Below, piece after piece: positions 24,496 to 33,471 of a stretch of DNA of 64,000 nucleotides. The stretch covers positions 1 to 64,000 of the forward strand of contig JAXDBS010000075.1 of NCBI GenBank assembly GCA_034678545.1. The letters run 5' to 3'. The notes beneath the pieces are model-generated. The model was not told the origin of the DNA and did not search any database. It saw only the letters and a list, made by a program, of their open reading frames with translations. The translations under genes and the position numbers were made by a program. The DNA is from UBA5614 sp034678545. GTDB taxonomy: Bacteria > Cloacimonadota > Cloacimonadia > Cloacimonadales > Cloacimonadaceae. Position 1 is the stretch's first letter. The number at the start of each line of letters is the position of its first letter.

Positions 24496-25526
24496 TGTCC
24501 GCAGTTGCAGCTCTGGTTCTTGCCGCCGGCAAAGGCACCAGAATGAAATCAGATAAAGCCAAGGTGATCTTTGAATTGGCCGGAAAGACCCTGATCGAGC
24601 GGGTGGTAGAAACGGCTATCGCGGTGAATTGCGATAAGATCTGCGTGGTGGTCGGGCACCAGAAAGAAAAGGTCATGGCCAGCCTGGACCGATATCCGGA
24701 ACTTACCTTTGCCGATCAGGCGGAGCAGCTCGGGACAGGGCATGCGGTGATGGTCGCGGAGGATGATTTCAAAGGCTTTGCAGGCGATATCCTGATTTTG
24801 GCTGGAGATGTTCCGCTGCTGAAAGCGGAAACACTGCTCAACCTGACCAGGCATCATCAGGAGACCGGAGCTTCCTGCACTGTTCTGACCGGAATTCTGG
24901 ATGATGCCGGCAATTACGGAAGGATCATCCGGGACAAGGAAGGCATGGTGACGGGGATCGTTGAGTATAAGGATGCCACACCTCAGCATAGAGAGATCAA
25001 GGAATTCAATACCGGGATCTGGTGCTTCAGGGCCCAAGACCTGTTTGATTCAATCCGCAAGATAAAACCTGATAACAACCAACGCGAGTATTATCTGACC
25101 GATGCTCTTGCTATCCTGGTGGCGGCCGGCAACAAGGTGGAGTCTGTGCTGCTTGAAGATCAGCAGCAGGCGGCAGGGATTAACTCACAGCAGCAACTGG
25201 CGGAACTGGAGGATGTTTTTCTGACCAAAATCAAAACCAGGTGGCTTAACAGTGGCGTCATGATTCACAACCCATCCACGGTCTTTATTGGCGAAGACGT
25301 GAATCTGGAACCAGATGTTACCATCGAAGCCCACACTGTTATAAATGGAAAGTCATACCTGGAAAGAGGGTGCCATATCGGGCCGCACTGCTATCTGGAA
25401 AATGCGGGCATCGGCAGCGAAGCGATCCTGAGGGGATTCAACATAGTCATCGATGCCAATGTTCACGCATCGGAGATCATTGAATGGAGTGAGAACATTC
25501 TCGAAGACACACTTTTCCCTGATTGA
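24495..25526 (+). CDS. Short GlmU: N-acetylglucosamine-1-phosphate uridyltransferase without full acetyltransferase domain
   Basis: The N-terminal pyrophosphorylase domain (about 1-230) is typical: LVLAAGKGTRMKSDKAKV, ADQAEQLGTGHAV, LAGDVPLL and EYKDATPQHREIKEFNTGI (shown in parts). The C-terminal left-handed beta-helix is cut short at residue 343, where full GlmU reaches about 456. Only a few hexapeptide coils remain (FIGEDVNLEPDVTIEAH). The acetyl-CoA site and catalytic His region are absent. The protein should make UDP-GlcNAc from GlcNAc-1-phosphate, while another enzyme must acetylate glucosamine-1-phosphate. A related sugar nucleotidyltransferase role is possible. Confidence 0.85.
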   Translation: MSAVAALVLAAGKGTRMKSDKAKVIFELAGKTLIERVVETAIAVNCDKICVVVGHQKEKVMASLDRYPELTFADQAEQLGTGHAVMVAEDDFKGFAGDILILAGDVPLLKAETLLNLTRHHQETGASCTVLTGILDDAGNYGRIIRDKEGMVTGIVEYKDATPQHREIKEFNTGIWCFRAQDLFDSIRKIKPDNNQREYYLTDALAILVAAGNKVESVLLEDQQQAAGINSQQQLAELEDVFLTKIKTRWLNSGVMIHNPSTVFIGEDVNLEPDVTIEAHTVINGKSYLERGCHIGPHCYLENAGIGSEAILRGFNIVIDANVHASEIIEWSENILEDTLFPD

Positions 25527-25534
25527 GAGGAACA

Positions 25535-26032
25535 ATGCGAAAATACCTGTATTCACCCTGGCGGCTTGAATATATCCTGTCGAATAAGGAAGAAGGCTGC
25601 ATATTCTGCCACAAACCGGAAGCAAAAGACGACTCCCGACACCTGATCGTGCACAGGAGCAAACACTGCTTTGTGATTATGAACCTCTACCCGTATAACA
25701 ACGGCCACATCATGGTTGTCCCCATTGAACACTCGCCCACCCTGGCTCGTCTGTCAGAATCTGCTTACCGCGATCTTTTTGCCACTGTCCGATTGGCGGA
25801 ACAGGTACTGTGCGAAGCTTACAAATGCGAGGGCATGAATATCGGGGTAAATATTGGCAAGGCGGCAGGTGCCGGTGTGGACGGACATGTCCATGTCCAC
25901 CTTGTCCCGCGTTGGCTGGGAGACGTAAATTTCATGACCGTTGTAGGCGGGCAAAGAGTCATTCCCGAATCTTTTGAAACAGCATATAAAAAACTCAAGG
26001 CGGCTTTCAGAAAAAAGCGCGCTGATAAATGA
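25535..26032 (+). CDS. HIT family protein (Ap4A phosphorylase/hydrolase-like)
   Basis: This 165-aa HIT-domain nucleotide hydrolase or transferase has the histidine triad motif GHVHVHLVPRW and the N-terminal strand NLYPYNNGHIMVVP. An extra N-terminal segment, RKYLYSPWRLEYI, is shared with bacterial Ap4A-phosphorylase-like HIT proteins. CIFC near residues 23-26 may bind zinc together with downstream His residues, as in other HIT proteins. The ATG at 25535 follows GAGAGGAACA. Substrate is inferred from family only. Confidence 0.88.
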   Translation: MRKYLYSPWRLEYILSNKEEGCIFCHKPEAKDDSRHLIVHRSKHCFVIMNLYPYNNGHIMVVPIEHSPTLARLSESAYRDLFATVRLAEQVLCEAYKCEGMNIGVNIGKAAGAGVDGHVHVHLVPRWLGDVNFMTVVGGQRVIPESFETAYKKLKAAFRKKRADK

Positions 26033-26073
26033 CGCACGCAATGTGGTTTGACAGAAACAAGGAGTGAAAATAA

Positions 26074-26496
26074 ATGTCACGCTCGGCACAGATGATGCTT
26101 TGGATAATAGCCGCCTTCGTGCTTCTGAGCGCCGGGGGCATACTGTGGTATCATGGTAAGGAGCGGTCCCGGCAAGATGCGGCATTGCAGGAGGACCTGC
26201 TCCCGGCGGTCAAGGTGACCCTGACCAATGGATGCGGCCTGGAAGGGGCGGCCAGGGACTTCACGGAGTTTCTGTGCCACAAGAACGTGGATATAGTATC
26301 CACGGGAAATGCTGCGTCGCCTAAGTACGACAAGACGATCATTGTCGTAAAAAAGGGTGATGACGTCAACCTGCGTAGACTGCAGAGGATGATCGGATTA
26401 AACAGCAAAAGGTATACGGAAGCTAGGAATGAAGCTGCCTTGGCAGATTTCGAGATTATCATCGGCATGGATTATGAACAATACACAAAAAAATGA
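26074..26496 (+). CDS. LytR C-terminal domain (LytR_C) membrane-anchored protein
   Basis: This 140-aa protein has one N-terminal membrane helix (about 7-27) and an extracytoplasmic LytR_C domain marked by VKVTLTNGCGLEGAARDFTEFL. LytR_C domains accompany LytR-CpsA-Psr proteins in cell-wall processes, but the stand-alone form has no known function. It sits directly before rsfS in the operon, an arrangement known in several phyla. Confidence 0.85.
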   Translation: MSRSAQMMLWIIAAFVLLSAGGILWYHGKERSRQDAALQEDLLPAVKVTLTNGCGLEGAARDFTEFLCHKNVDIVSTGNAASPKYDKTIIVVKKGDDVNLRRLQRMIGLNSKRYTEARNEAALADFEIIIGMDYEQYTKK

Positions 26497-26535
26497 ATTG
26501 GCATACGGGAAGGCATTACGGAAACCACACAAAAA

Positions 26536-26859
26536 GTGAAGCTGGTTTTGGGCTGGCTGGCTGAGAAAAAAGCCGAGAACATCACCAGCTATGAGCTGAG
26601 CGGCATCAGCACTTTCACGGATTATATAGTAGTTTGCGAAGGCCAGGCTGATCTGCATGTTAGGGCGATAGGAAACCATGTCCTAGACAAAGCAAAGGAA
26701 AATCACTTCCATCTGCTCAGCAAAGAAGGACTGGAGTACTCACACTGGGCGCTGATTGATCTGGGGGATGTCATAATACATATTTTTCTGCCGGAAACTC
26801 GTCTTTTCTATAAGATTGACGACTTTATCTCCGGCTTTATGAAGAAAACCGAACAATAG
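26536..26859 (+). CDS. rsfS: Ribosome silencing factor RsfS
   Basis: RsfS binds L14 of the 50S subunit and blocks subunit joining in starvation. The 107-aa protein has the usual KKAENITSYELSGISTFTDYIVVCEG, given here in part (TFTDYIVVCEG), and the SHWALIDLGDVIIHIF segment. The GTG at 26536 is the first standard start codon in this frame, and its ribosome site is poor. A few upstream codons (to the stop at 26494) could extend it only through a rare ATT start. argS follows after 8 bases. Confidence 0.92.
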   Translation: MKLVLGWLAEKKAENITSYELSGISTFTDYIVVCEGQADLHVRAIGNHVLDKAKENHFHLLSKEGLEYSHWALIDLGDVIIHIFLPETRLFYKIDDFISGFMKKTEQ

Positions 26860-26867
26860 GAAATGTA

Positions 26868-28520
26868 ATGATCAGACAGTTTATTTATGAGCAAGTGGAA
26901 GAAATACTGGATCAGCTGGGTTTGTCCCATAAGGGCGACTTCTATGTGGAGATCCCTAATAACCCCGAACATGGGGATTTCTCCACCAATGCAGCTCTCA
27001 TCCTGGCCAGAGAGAACCGGAAGCAACCCAAGAAGATAGCTCAGGAACTGGTCAGGGGATTATCAAGGCTGAAATGTTTCCGCAATGTCGAAATCGCAGG
27101 TCCGGGGTTCATCAATTTTGTCATGTCGCCCCAATTCTGCCACGATCTGTTGTGGAAGATCCATAAAGCTGGCGAAGACCTGGGCAACTCAGACTTCGGA
27201 CAGGATGAAAGGGTGTTGCTGGAGTTTGTCAGCGCCAATCCGACAGGTCCGCTCAACATTGTCAGTGCCAGGGCTGCAGCTTTTGGCGATACTCTCTATC
27301 GGGTTATGAAAAAAGTCGGTTATGATCCAGTGCGGGAGTTTTATATCAATGATGCCGGCAACCAGGTCGATATCCTGGCTGAATCCGTCGAACTGCGCCT
27401 GCGTGAGATTCATGGTGAGAAAATGGAAGAATTCCCCTACGAAGCATATCACGGCGAATACGTCAAGCATCTGGCCCAAAAGCTCAATTCCCAGGAAGGC
27501 GCGCGGGTATTTATGATGCCCGAGAAGGAACGGATGGAGCATCTCAAGGATTTTGCCCTGACCGAGATCCACAACATGCAGCAAAGCAGCCTGGAAAGAT
27601 TTGGCGTAGTCTTTGACAGTTGGGTTTCCGAAAAGACCCTGCGCATGGAAGGCGTGGTGGAGGAGGTTCTCAGTTATTTGGCGGAAGCGGATTGCACCTA
27701 CGAAAAAGATGATGCCATCTGGTTTTGCTCCACCAAATTCGGTGATGACAAGGATAGAGTGCTGATGAAATCTGATGGCTCGATTACGTATTTTGTGCCG
27801 GACCTGGCTTATCACCTGACCAAGCTGCAACGTGGATTCTCCAAGCTGATAGACGTGTTTGGGCCTGATCACCATGGCTATGTCCCGCGGCTTAAAGCGG
27901 CTTTTAAAGCGCTCAAATATGATGAGGATATGCTGGATGTGATCTTCCTGCAGCAGGTAAATCTGTTCGAAAGCGGCGAGCGCATCAAGATGAGCAAGCG
28001 GGCAGGCAAAATAGTTACCATGGATGATCTGCTCAGCGTGGTCAGCAAGGATGCCGCGCGCTATTTCTTCATTGCCCGCAAAGCCAATGCCCACCTCAAT
28101 TTCGATCTCGATCTGGCTCTCCAGAAGAACAATGAGAATCCGGTTTATTATTGCCAGTATGCACATGCCAGGATCTGCAGCATCATCAAGAAGGCCAAAC
28201 GTGACAAGCTGATCCCCAAAACTTGGAAAAAAGAACATATAGCCAAGCTCAGCAAAGTCGAGGAACTCAGCCTGATCAAGAAATTGGCGGAATTACCTGA
28301 ATTGCTGAACAGCATAGCCCAGCAGAGAGAACCCTACCGGCTGACAGTTTACGCTGAAGAGCTGGCCGGCATGTTCCACAGGTATTATACGCGGTATCAG
28401 ATCGTCAGCCCAAAGCATCGGGATCTCTCCAAGTCTCGCCTGTTCCTCATCAGCAATGTACAGGCAGTTTTAGCCATCTGCTTCGAACTGATGGGCATCA
28501 GCGCACCGGAAAAGATGTGA
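26868..28520 (+). CDS. argS: Arginyl-tRNA synthetase with altered HIGH motif
   Basis: This 550-aa class I synthetase has the N-terminal tRNA-binding domain (about 1-95), the catalytic core, KMSK at 374-377 (RIKMSKRAGKIVTMDDL) and the C-terminal DALR anticodon domain (about 430-550). The canonical HIGH motif (usually SANPTGPLHVGH) reads SANPTGPLNIVSAR, so both histidines at 130-133 are absent although the surrounding sequence is intact. The flanking context is otherwise standard and the gene is not frameshifted. It should still charge tRNA-Arg, and the change may be a lineage feature. The start ATG follows AGGAAATGTA. Confidence 0.93.
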   Translation: MIRQFIYEQVEEILDQLGLSHKGDFYVEIPNNPEHGDFSTNAALILARENRKQPKKIAQELVRGLSRLKCFRNVEIAGPGFINFVMSPQFCHDLLWKIHKAGEDLGNSDFGQDERVLLEFVSANPTGPLNIVSARAAAFGDTLYRVMKKVGYDPVREFYINDAGNQVDILAESVELRLREIHGEKMEEFPYEAYHGEYVKHLAQKLNSQEGARVFMMPEKERMEHLKDFALTEIHNMQQSSLERFGVVFDSWVSEKTLRMEGVVEEVLSYLAEADCTYEKDDAIWFCSTKFGDDKDRVLMKSDGSITYFVPDLAYHLTKLQRGFSKLIDVFGPDHHGYVPRLKAAFKALKYDEDMLDVIFLQQVNLFESGERIKMSKRAGKIVTMDDLLSVVSKDAARYFFIARKANAHLNFDLDLALQKNNENPVYYCQYAHARICSIIKKAKRDKLIPKTWKKEHIAKLSKVEELSLIKKLAELPELLNSIAQQREPYRLTVYAEELAGMFHRYYTRYQIVSPKHRDLSKSRLFLISNVQAVLAICFELMGISAPEKM

Positions 28521-28525
28521 GCAGC

Positions 28526-28972
28526 ATGACCATCAGGTCGATGACTGATGATGACCTGGATGCCGTTTATGAAATTGAATTGGCCTCCTTTTCCGATCCC
28601 TGGATCAGGGATTTCTTTGTTGAGGCCATGCGACAGGATGCCTATGTGGCTGTCCGCGATGGCAAAATAGTCGGATATATCTGTGCTATGCGGGTGGAGG
28701 ATGAGTGCTCGATTATCAACTTGGCGGTCAGGCCTGAATTGAGAAGGCAGGGGATTGCGGAGTTCATGCTGCGCAGCCTGTTTAACGAGGTTGACAGCCG
28801 GGGCGTACGTTTCTGTTATCTGGAAGTCCGGGCTGCCAATCAGGCAGCCCTGGCGCTGTATGAGAAATTCGGCTTTACAAAGGTCGGCAGGCGCCGCGCT
28901 TACTACCGTAATCCGGTCGAAGACGCGGTTGTTATGGCCATTGACAGGAAGCGGGATAACGAAGGACAATGA
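28526..28972 (+). CDS. rimI: GNAT acetyltransferase, RimI type
   Basis: This 148-aa GNAT enzyme resembles RimI, which acetylates the N-terminal Ala of ribosomal protein S18. The acetyl-CoA loop is RPELRRQGIAEFML, the strand CYLEVRAANQAALALYEKFGF is diagnostic of RimI, and the end is RRRAYYRNPVEDAVVM. A GTG at 28517 overlaps the argS stop, but the ATG at 28526 gives a better family N-terminus. Substrate is inferred. Confidence 0.88.
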   Translation: MTIRSMTDDDLDAVYEIELASFSDPWIRDFFVEAMRQDAYVAVRDGKIVGYICAMRVEDECSIINLAVRPELRRQGIAEFMLRSLFNEVDSRGVRFCYLEVRAANQAALALYEKFGFTKVGRRRAYYRNPVEDAVVMAIDRKRDNEGQ

Positions 28973-30567
28973 AGGACTTTGATTTTCTGGTTATCGGGAG
29001 CGGATTGGCAGGGCTGGTTTTCGCCCTGGAAGCGTCCAGATCGGGTTCGGTTGCCGTCATCACCAAAAAAAACCTGACCGATTGCAACACTGATTACGCT
29101 CAGGGTGGGATTGCCGCAGTTTTGGACGCACACGATTCCTTTGAGGCTCACATCCAGGACACTTTCATCGCTGGCGCTGAGTTGGGTAAAAAGGAAGTCA
29201 TCCGCCAGATCATCAGTGAAGGACCCGCCCTGATCAAGTACCTGATTGACCTGGGGACTGACTTCACGCGCCGAGACGTTAATTATGACCAGAGTTTGGA
29301 GAACCTGTCCTTAACTCGGGAGGGCGGACACTCCCGGGACAGGGTGGCCTATGCCGCCGATTCCACCGGGCATCAGATCATGGAAGCCCTGATCAGCACA
29401 TGCAAGGCCAATCAGCGCATCAGCATTTTCGAAAACCACATGGCGGTGGACCTGATCACACAGCACCACATACCGCAGCGGGACGGCTTTTTGCCCGGCA
29501 TAACCTGCTGGGGCGCTTATGTCCTGGATACTCTAACCAATCAGGTGGAGATCTTCAGGGCCGGCAGAACGATGCTGGCTACCGGAGGGGCGGCCCGCAC
29601 CTATTCCCACAATACCAATCCCGATGTATCCACAGGTGACGGCATGGCCATGGCCCGACTGGCTGGAGCCCGGCTGGCCAATATGGAATTCGTCCAGTTT
29701 CATCCCACTGCTTTTTATCAGCCGGACGGCGAGACTTTCCTAATCAGCGAAGCGCTGCGGGGCGAAGGCGCCATCCTGAAGCTGCAGGATGGTTCCAGTT
29801 TCATGGAAAATTACCATCCCCTGGGCAATCTCGCCCCCCGCGACATCGTTTCGCAGGCAATAGATACGGAGTTAAAAAAGCGGGGTGAAAAATTCTGCTA
29901 CCTGGATGCGACAGGAGTGACCAAACAGGAGCTCAAAGACCATTTCCCCTATATTGATGCCATGTGCCAGAAACACGGGATCGACTTTACTCGGGACCTG
30001 ATCCCGGTGGCGCCGGCGGCGCATTATTTTTGCGGAGGCATTCTTTCCACTATAGATGGGGTGACTGATATCCGTAACCTGTTCACTGCCGGTGAAGCAG
30101 CCTGCTCGGGATTGCACGGCGCCAACCGCTTGGCCTCCAATTCTCTTTTGGAGGCTTTGGTGATTGCATTTCGTGCGGCCCATTATTCCATAAACCAGCA
30201 GTCTGTTGAATTCCCCACTATCCCGCAGTGGCAGGATCAGGGCGCATTCAATGAGAATGAGTGGGTGGTCATTTCCCACAACCGCTCCATCATCGGCACG
30301 GTCATGCAAGGTTATGTCGGCATCCGCAGGTCGCGCCGGTTGCTGAAATACGCCCTCTCCACCATGGAAAACATCTTCAACGAGATCAACAATTTTTATC
30401 AGCATAACACGGTCCGCAAGGAAGTGATCGAGACCCGAAATCTGGCTGTCATCGCCCTCGCCGTGATCCGCAGCGCCCTTTCGCGCAAGGAGAGCCGTGG
30501 CGCGCATTTCGTGATTGATTACCCGCAGAGGAATGACGCCAAGTTCCAGATAGACACGGTGATCTGA
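28969..30567 (+). CDS. nadB: L-aspartate oxidase
   Basis: This FAD enzyme converts aspartate to iminoaspartate in de novo NAD synthesis. The 532-aa chain has the FAD motif VIGSGLAGLVFALEA, the loop TDYAQGGIAA, TSTGDGMAM-like VSTGDGMAMA, EFVQFHPTAF, and the substrate region HYFCGGI with GLHGANRLASNSLLEALV. The C-terminal helical domain is present. nadA and nadC are not in the window. It overlaps rimI by 4 nt and tmk by one base. Confidence 0.95.
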   Translation: MKDFDFLVIGSGLAGLVFALEASRSGSVAVITKKNLTDCNTDYAQGGIAAVLDAHDSFEAHIQDTFIAGAELGKKEVIRQIISEGPALIKYLIDLGTDFTRRDVNYDQSLENLSLTREGGHSRDRVAYAADSTGHQIMEALISTCKANQRISIFENHMAVDLITQHHIPQRDGFLPGITCWGAYVLDTLTNQVEIFRAGRTMLATGGAARTYSHNTNPDVSTGDGMAMARLAGARLANMEFVQFHPTAFYQPDGETFLISEALRGEGAILKLQDGSSFMENYHPLGNLAPRDIVSQAIDTELKKRGEKFCYLDATGVTKQELKDHFPYIDAMCQKHGIDFTRDLIPVAPAAHYFCGGILSTIDGVTDIRNLFTAGEAACSGLHGANRLASNSLLEALVIAFRAAHYSINQQSVEFPTIPQWQDQGAFNENEWVVISHNRSIIGTVMQGYVGIRRSRRLLKYALSTMENIFNEINNFYQHNTVRKEVIETRNLAVIALAVIRSALSRKESRGAHFVIDYPQRNDAKFQIDTVI

Positions 30568-31226
30568 TGAAAAAATACAAAGGTTTGTTCATTACGTTCG
30601 AAGGGATAGAGGGCTGTGGCAAAAGCACACAGGCCCTGCTGCTTTCCAACGCCCTGCGGGAAAGGGGATACGAAGTCCTGCTGACCCGAGAGCCGGGCGG
30701 GCCTGCCATTTCCGAGGCGATCAGAAGGATCCTGTTGGACACCGGCAACTACGAGATGCTGCCGGAAACGGAGACGCTTCTCTATATGGCCAGCCGCAGC
30801 CAGCATACCGGGCAATGGATCCTGCCTGCCCTGAACGAAGGCAAGGTCGTGATCTGCGACCGCTATTACGATTCCACCACCGCCTACCAGGGAGCTGCCC
30901 GCGACCTGGATCAGAGCATCATTGAAGTCATCACGCGGTTTGCCACCTTTGACACGGAGCCGGACATTACTTTTCTGCTGGACTTGCCCGTCGAAACAGG
31001 GCTCAGAAGAATCCAGTCAAGGCCTCTGGACAGGCTGGAACTGGAAACGGCAGTTTTTCACCAAAAGGTGCGGGACCAGTATTTATCCATTGCCCTAAAA
31101 TGCGCCTACAGATTTAAGGTCATTCTGGGGGATGACCTGGCGGTTTCGATCCATCAGCGTGTCCTCAAAGATTCGCTGCAGCTGCTGGCCTCCCCGCGGG
31201 AGCATCATACAGAAATTCAGGAGTGA
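30567..31226 (+). CDS. tmk: Thymidylate kinase
   Basis: Phosphorylates dTMP to dTDP. The 219-aa protein has P-loop EGIEGCGKST (about 10-19), the LTREPGG motif and DRYYDSTTAYQGA (the DRY/H site). A lid region follows. Length and motifs are normal. It overlaps the upstream nadB stop and runs into ctpA, whose ATG is just past the tmk stop. Confidence 0.95.
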   Translation: MKKYKGLFITFEGIEGCGKSTQALLLSNALRERGYEVLLTREPGGPAISEAIRRILLDTGNYEMLPETETLLYMASRSQHTGQWILPALNEGKVVICDRYYDSTTAYQGAARDLDQSIIEVITRFATFDTEPDITFLLDLPVETGLRRIQSRPLDRLELETAVFHQKVRDQYLSIALKCAYRFKVILGDDLAVSIHQRVLKDSLQLLASPREHHTEIQE

Positions 31227-31228
31227 GC

Positions 31229-32839
31229 ATGAAACAGAAGAATAAACAGGGTTTCGCCTTCGGGCTGATCGTTCTGCTCTGGCTGGTCGCCGGAGTGTTC
31301 GTCTTTTCCACGACCAAGGTCTTCGCCGTGGATGAATCCACCCAATCCGACCTCTACCAGAATCTGCAGCTGTTTAACGAGGTGCTGATCAAGCTCAAGC
31401 AAAACTATGTGACAGAGCCGGTGGACGAGGAACTGATCAAGGCCGCCATCAACGGCATGCTGGATTCGACGGACCCCCACACCACCTATTTCACCGCCGA
31501 CGAATTCACGGATTTCACCACCTCGACCAAGGGTGAATTTGGCGGCTTGGGCATCCAGATCGACAAGAAGGGCGACTATATCACTGTGGTCTCGCCAATC
31601 GAAGGTACGCCCGCCTACCGGATGGGGCTTACTGCCGGCGACCGTATCATAAAAGTGGATGGAACCAGTATCGTGGGCGCCAGCACCGATGACGCGATCA
31701 AGCGGATGCGCGGACCGGCAGGCACCCAGGTCACCCTGACCGTTTCCAGGCCGGGAGTGGCTGAACCGATGGATTTCGAGATCATCCGGGATATCATCAA
31801 GATCAGGAGCGTCCCCTATGCCTTCAAGCTGGACAACGGCGTGGGCTATGTCAGGATCAGCCAGTTCAGCGAAAACACCAGCGGCGAGTTAAAGACAGCC
31901 CTGGACAACCTCGAATCCCAGTCCATCCGCGGACTGATCATTGACCTGAGGTTCAATCCCGGCGGCCTGCTGGACCAGGCGATCGATACGGTTAACGAGT
32001 TCATCGGCCCCAACAAGCTGGTGGTGGAAACCAAGGGCAGGCTGCAGAGCTCCAACCGCCAATACTTCACTCGCTACTCCCGTAAACCCAAGGATTACCC
32101 GATCGTCGTGCTGGTGAACGAGGCCTCTGCCAGCGCTTCCGAGATCTTTGCCGGATCCCTGCAGGATTGGGATATCGGCCTGATCGCGGGCAAGCCCACC
32201 TTCGGCAAGGGTTCAGTACAGCAGTTGTTCCCACTTTCGGGCGGCGGCGGGATCAAGATCACCACTTCCTACTACTATATCAAATCCGGCCGCTGTATTC
32301 ACAAGGAATTGAATGACAGACTCCTCACCGGCAGGGAGGTTACGGAATCCGAGAAAGAGGATATGGAAAAGAAGATCCACGATAGGGTATATTACACGGA
32401 GAAAAACCGCGAAGTTTACGGCGGCGGCGGGATTACCCCCGACCTGTTGTTCGAACCCGACCTGCTGACCAACTTCGGAATGGAACTTCGGCGCAAAAAC
32501 ACCTTTTTCAATTTTGCCGTTGATTACATGGTCAGGCACGATCATAATGTCGCACCGGATTTCAGGGTCACACCTCCTGTCTTTGAACAATTTCTGGATT
32601 ATGCCAGGGAGCAGGACATCAGTTTTACACAGGCTGAAGTTGACAGCGCAGCCAGCTACATCGGGATCGCTCTCGCCAGCGAGATCGTCGGCAAGCAATA
32701 CGGCGATCAGGCCGCCTACAAACTCACCCTCACCCTCGATGCCCAATTCCAGCAGGCCAATGCGCTCTTCGACAAATACAGAACCATGGACCAGATGTTT
32801 GCCTATGCTGCCCAATTAAATAAGAAAGGGAAAAGATGA
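31229..32839 (+). CDS. C-terminal processing protease (S41, CtpA/Prc type)
   Basis: This 536-aa periplasmic serine protease has an N-terminal signal or anchor (about 8-34), a PDZ domain (about 100-180, with GEFGGLGIQI and MGLTAGDRIIKVDG) and a catalytic core. The Ser-Lys pair is Ser302 (in EASASASEIF) and Lys327 (in TFGKGSVQ). A C-terminal helical extension follows. It probably cleaves C-terminal tails of periplasmic or outer-membrane proteins. The ATG at 31229 has a GGAG site and is preferred to the GTG six bases earlier. Confidence 0.92.
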   Translation: MKQKNKQGFAFGLIVLLWLVAGVFVFSTTKVFAVDESTQSDLYQNLQLFNEVLIKLKQNYVTEPVDEELIKAAINGMLDSTDPHTTYFTADEFTDFTTSTKGEFGGLGIQIDKKGDYITVVSPIEGTPAYRMGLTAGDRIIKVDGTSIVGASTDDAIKRMRGPAGTQVTLTVSRPGVAEPMDFEIIRDIIKIRSVPYAFKLDNGVGYVRISQFSENTSGELKTALDNLESQSIRGLIIDLRFNPGGLLDQAIDTVNEFIGPNKLVVETKGRLQSSNRQYFTRYSRKPKDYPIVVLVNEASASASEIFAGSLQDWDIGLIAGKPTFGKGSVQQLFPLSGGGGIKITTSYYYIKSGRCIHKELNDRLLTGREVTESEKEDMEKKIHDRVYYTEKNREVYGGGGITPDLLFEPDLLTNFGMELRRKNTFFNFAVDYMVRHDHNVAPDFRVTPPVFEQFLDYAREQDISFTQAEVDSAASYIGIALASEIVGKQYGDQAAYKLTLTLDAQFQQANALFDKYRTMDQMFAYAAQLNKKGKR

Positions 32840-33471
32840 TGCCTTCCGAACAAGAACTCCGCCAGATGTTGATCTATGCCGTGGACGACGATCCCGTAAA
32901 TCTCAAATTGCTGAAAACCATCCTCCAGCAGAACGGCTACTCGCGAGTTATGTTTCTCTATTCCGGGCATGACCTGTTGAAAGAAATCAACATCGAGGTG
33001 CCGGACCTTATCCTGCTGGACATCATGATGCCGGGCCTAAGCGGTTATGATGTCCTGGAAAAGGTCAAATCCAATCCCAAGTGGAAACATATCCCCGTCA
33101 TCATGATCACCGCCGTTCCCCTGGAGGAGAACCTGGAGCCCCTGAAAAAGAGCTTCGACCTCGGTGCCATGGACTTTGTAGGCAAACCCTTCTCCTCCGT
33201 CGAACTGGCAGCCCGTGTCAGGTCAGCCCTCTTTCTGGAAAAACAGCGCCGCGACCTGGCGGAAGCCCTCAGAACCATCCGCACCCTCGAGAGACTACTG
33301 CCCATCTGCTCCTACTGCAAAAAGATCCGCAACGAAAACAGCAGTTGGCAGGAAGTCGAGGTTTACATTACCGATCACACAGACACCCTGTTCAGTCACA
33401 GCATCTGCCCCGACTGCTACGAAAAATACATCAAGCCCCAGCTTGATTCCCTCAAACCCCAAAAGGGCTGA
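32836..33471 (+). CDS. Response regulator with C-terminal Cys zinc-ribbon-like module
   Basis: The 211-aa protein has a receiver domain (about 12-130) with acidic pair DDD (17-19), phosphoacceptor Asp62 (LLDIMMPG) and the late Lys in VGKPFSS. A coiled-coil linker (EKQRRDLAEALRTIRTLE) follows. The C-terminal module reads LLPICSYCKKIR near 154-165 and HSICPDCYEKY near 191-201, with two CxxC pairs. The same module is appended to many sensor proteins and probably binds a metal. No DNA-binding domain and no kinase gene is adjacent. The start ATGA overlaps the ctpA stop. It is the last gene of the long plus-strand run. Confidence 0.88.
   Translation: MMPSEQELRQMLIYAVDDDPVNLKLLKTILQQNGYSRVMFLYSGHDLLKEINIEVPDLILLDIMMPGLSGYDVLEKVKSNPKWKHIPVIMITAVPLEENLEPLKKSFDLGAMDFVGKPFSSVELAARVRSALFLEKQRRDLAEALRTIRTLERLLPICSYCKKIRNENSSWQEVEVYITDHTDTLFSHSICPDCYEKYIKPQLDSLKPQKG

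Noticed and set aside
27189..28238. 349-codon open frame on the minus strand
   Set aside because: It lies entirely inside argS in the opposite strand, has no ribosome site, and argS motifs are clear.
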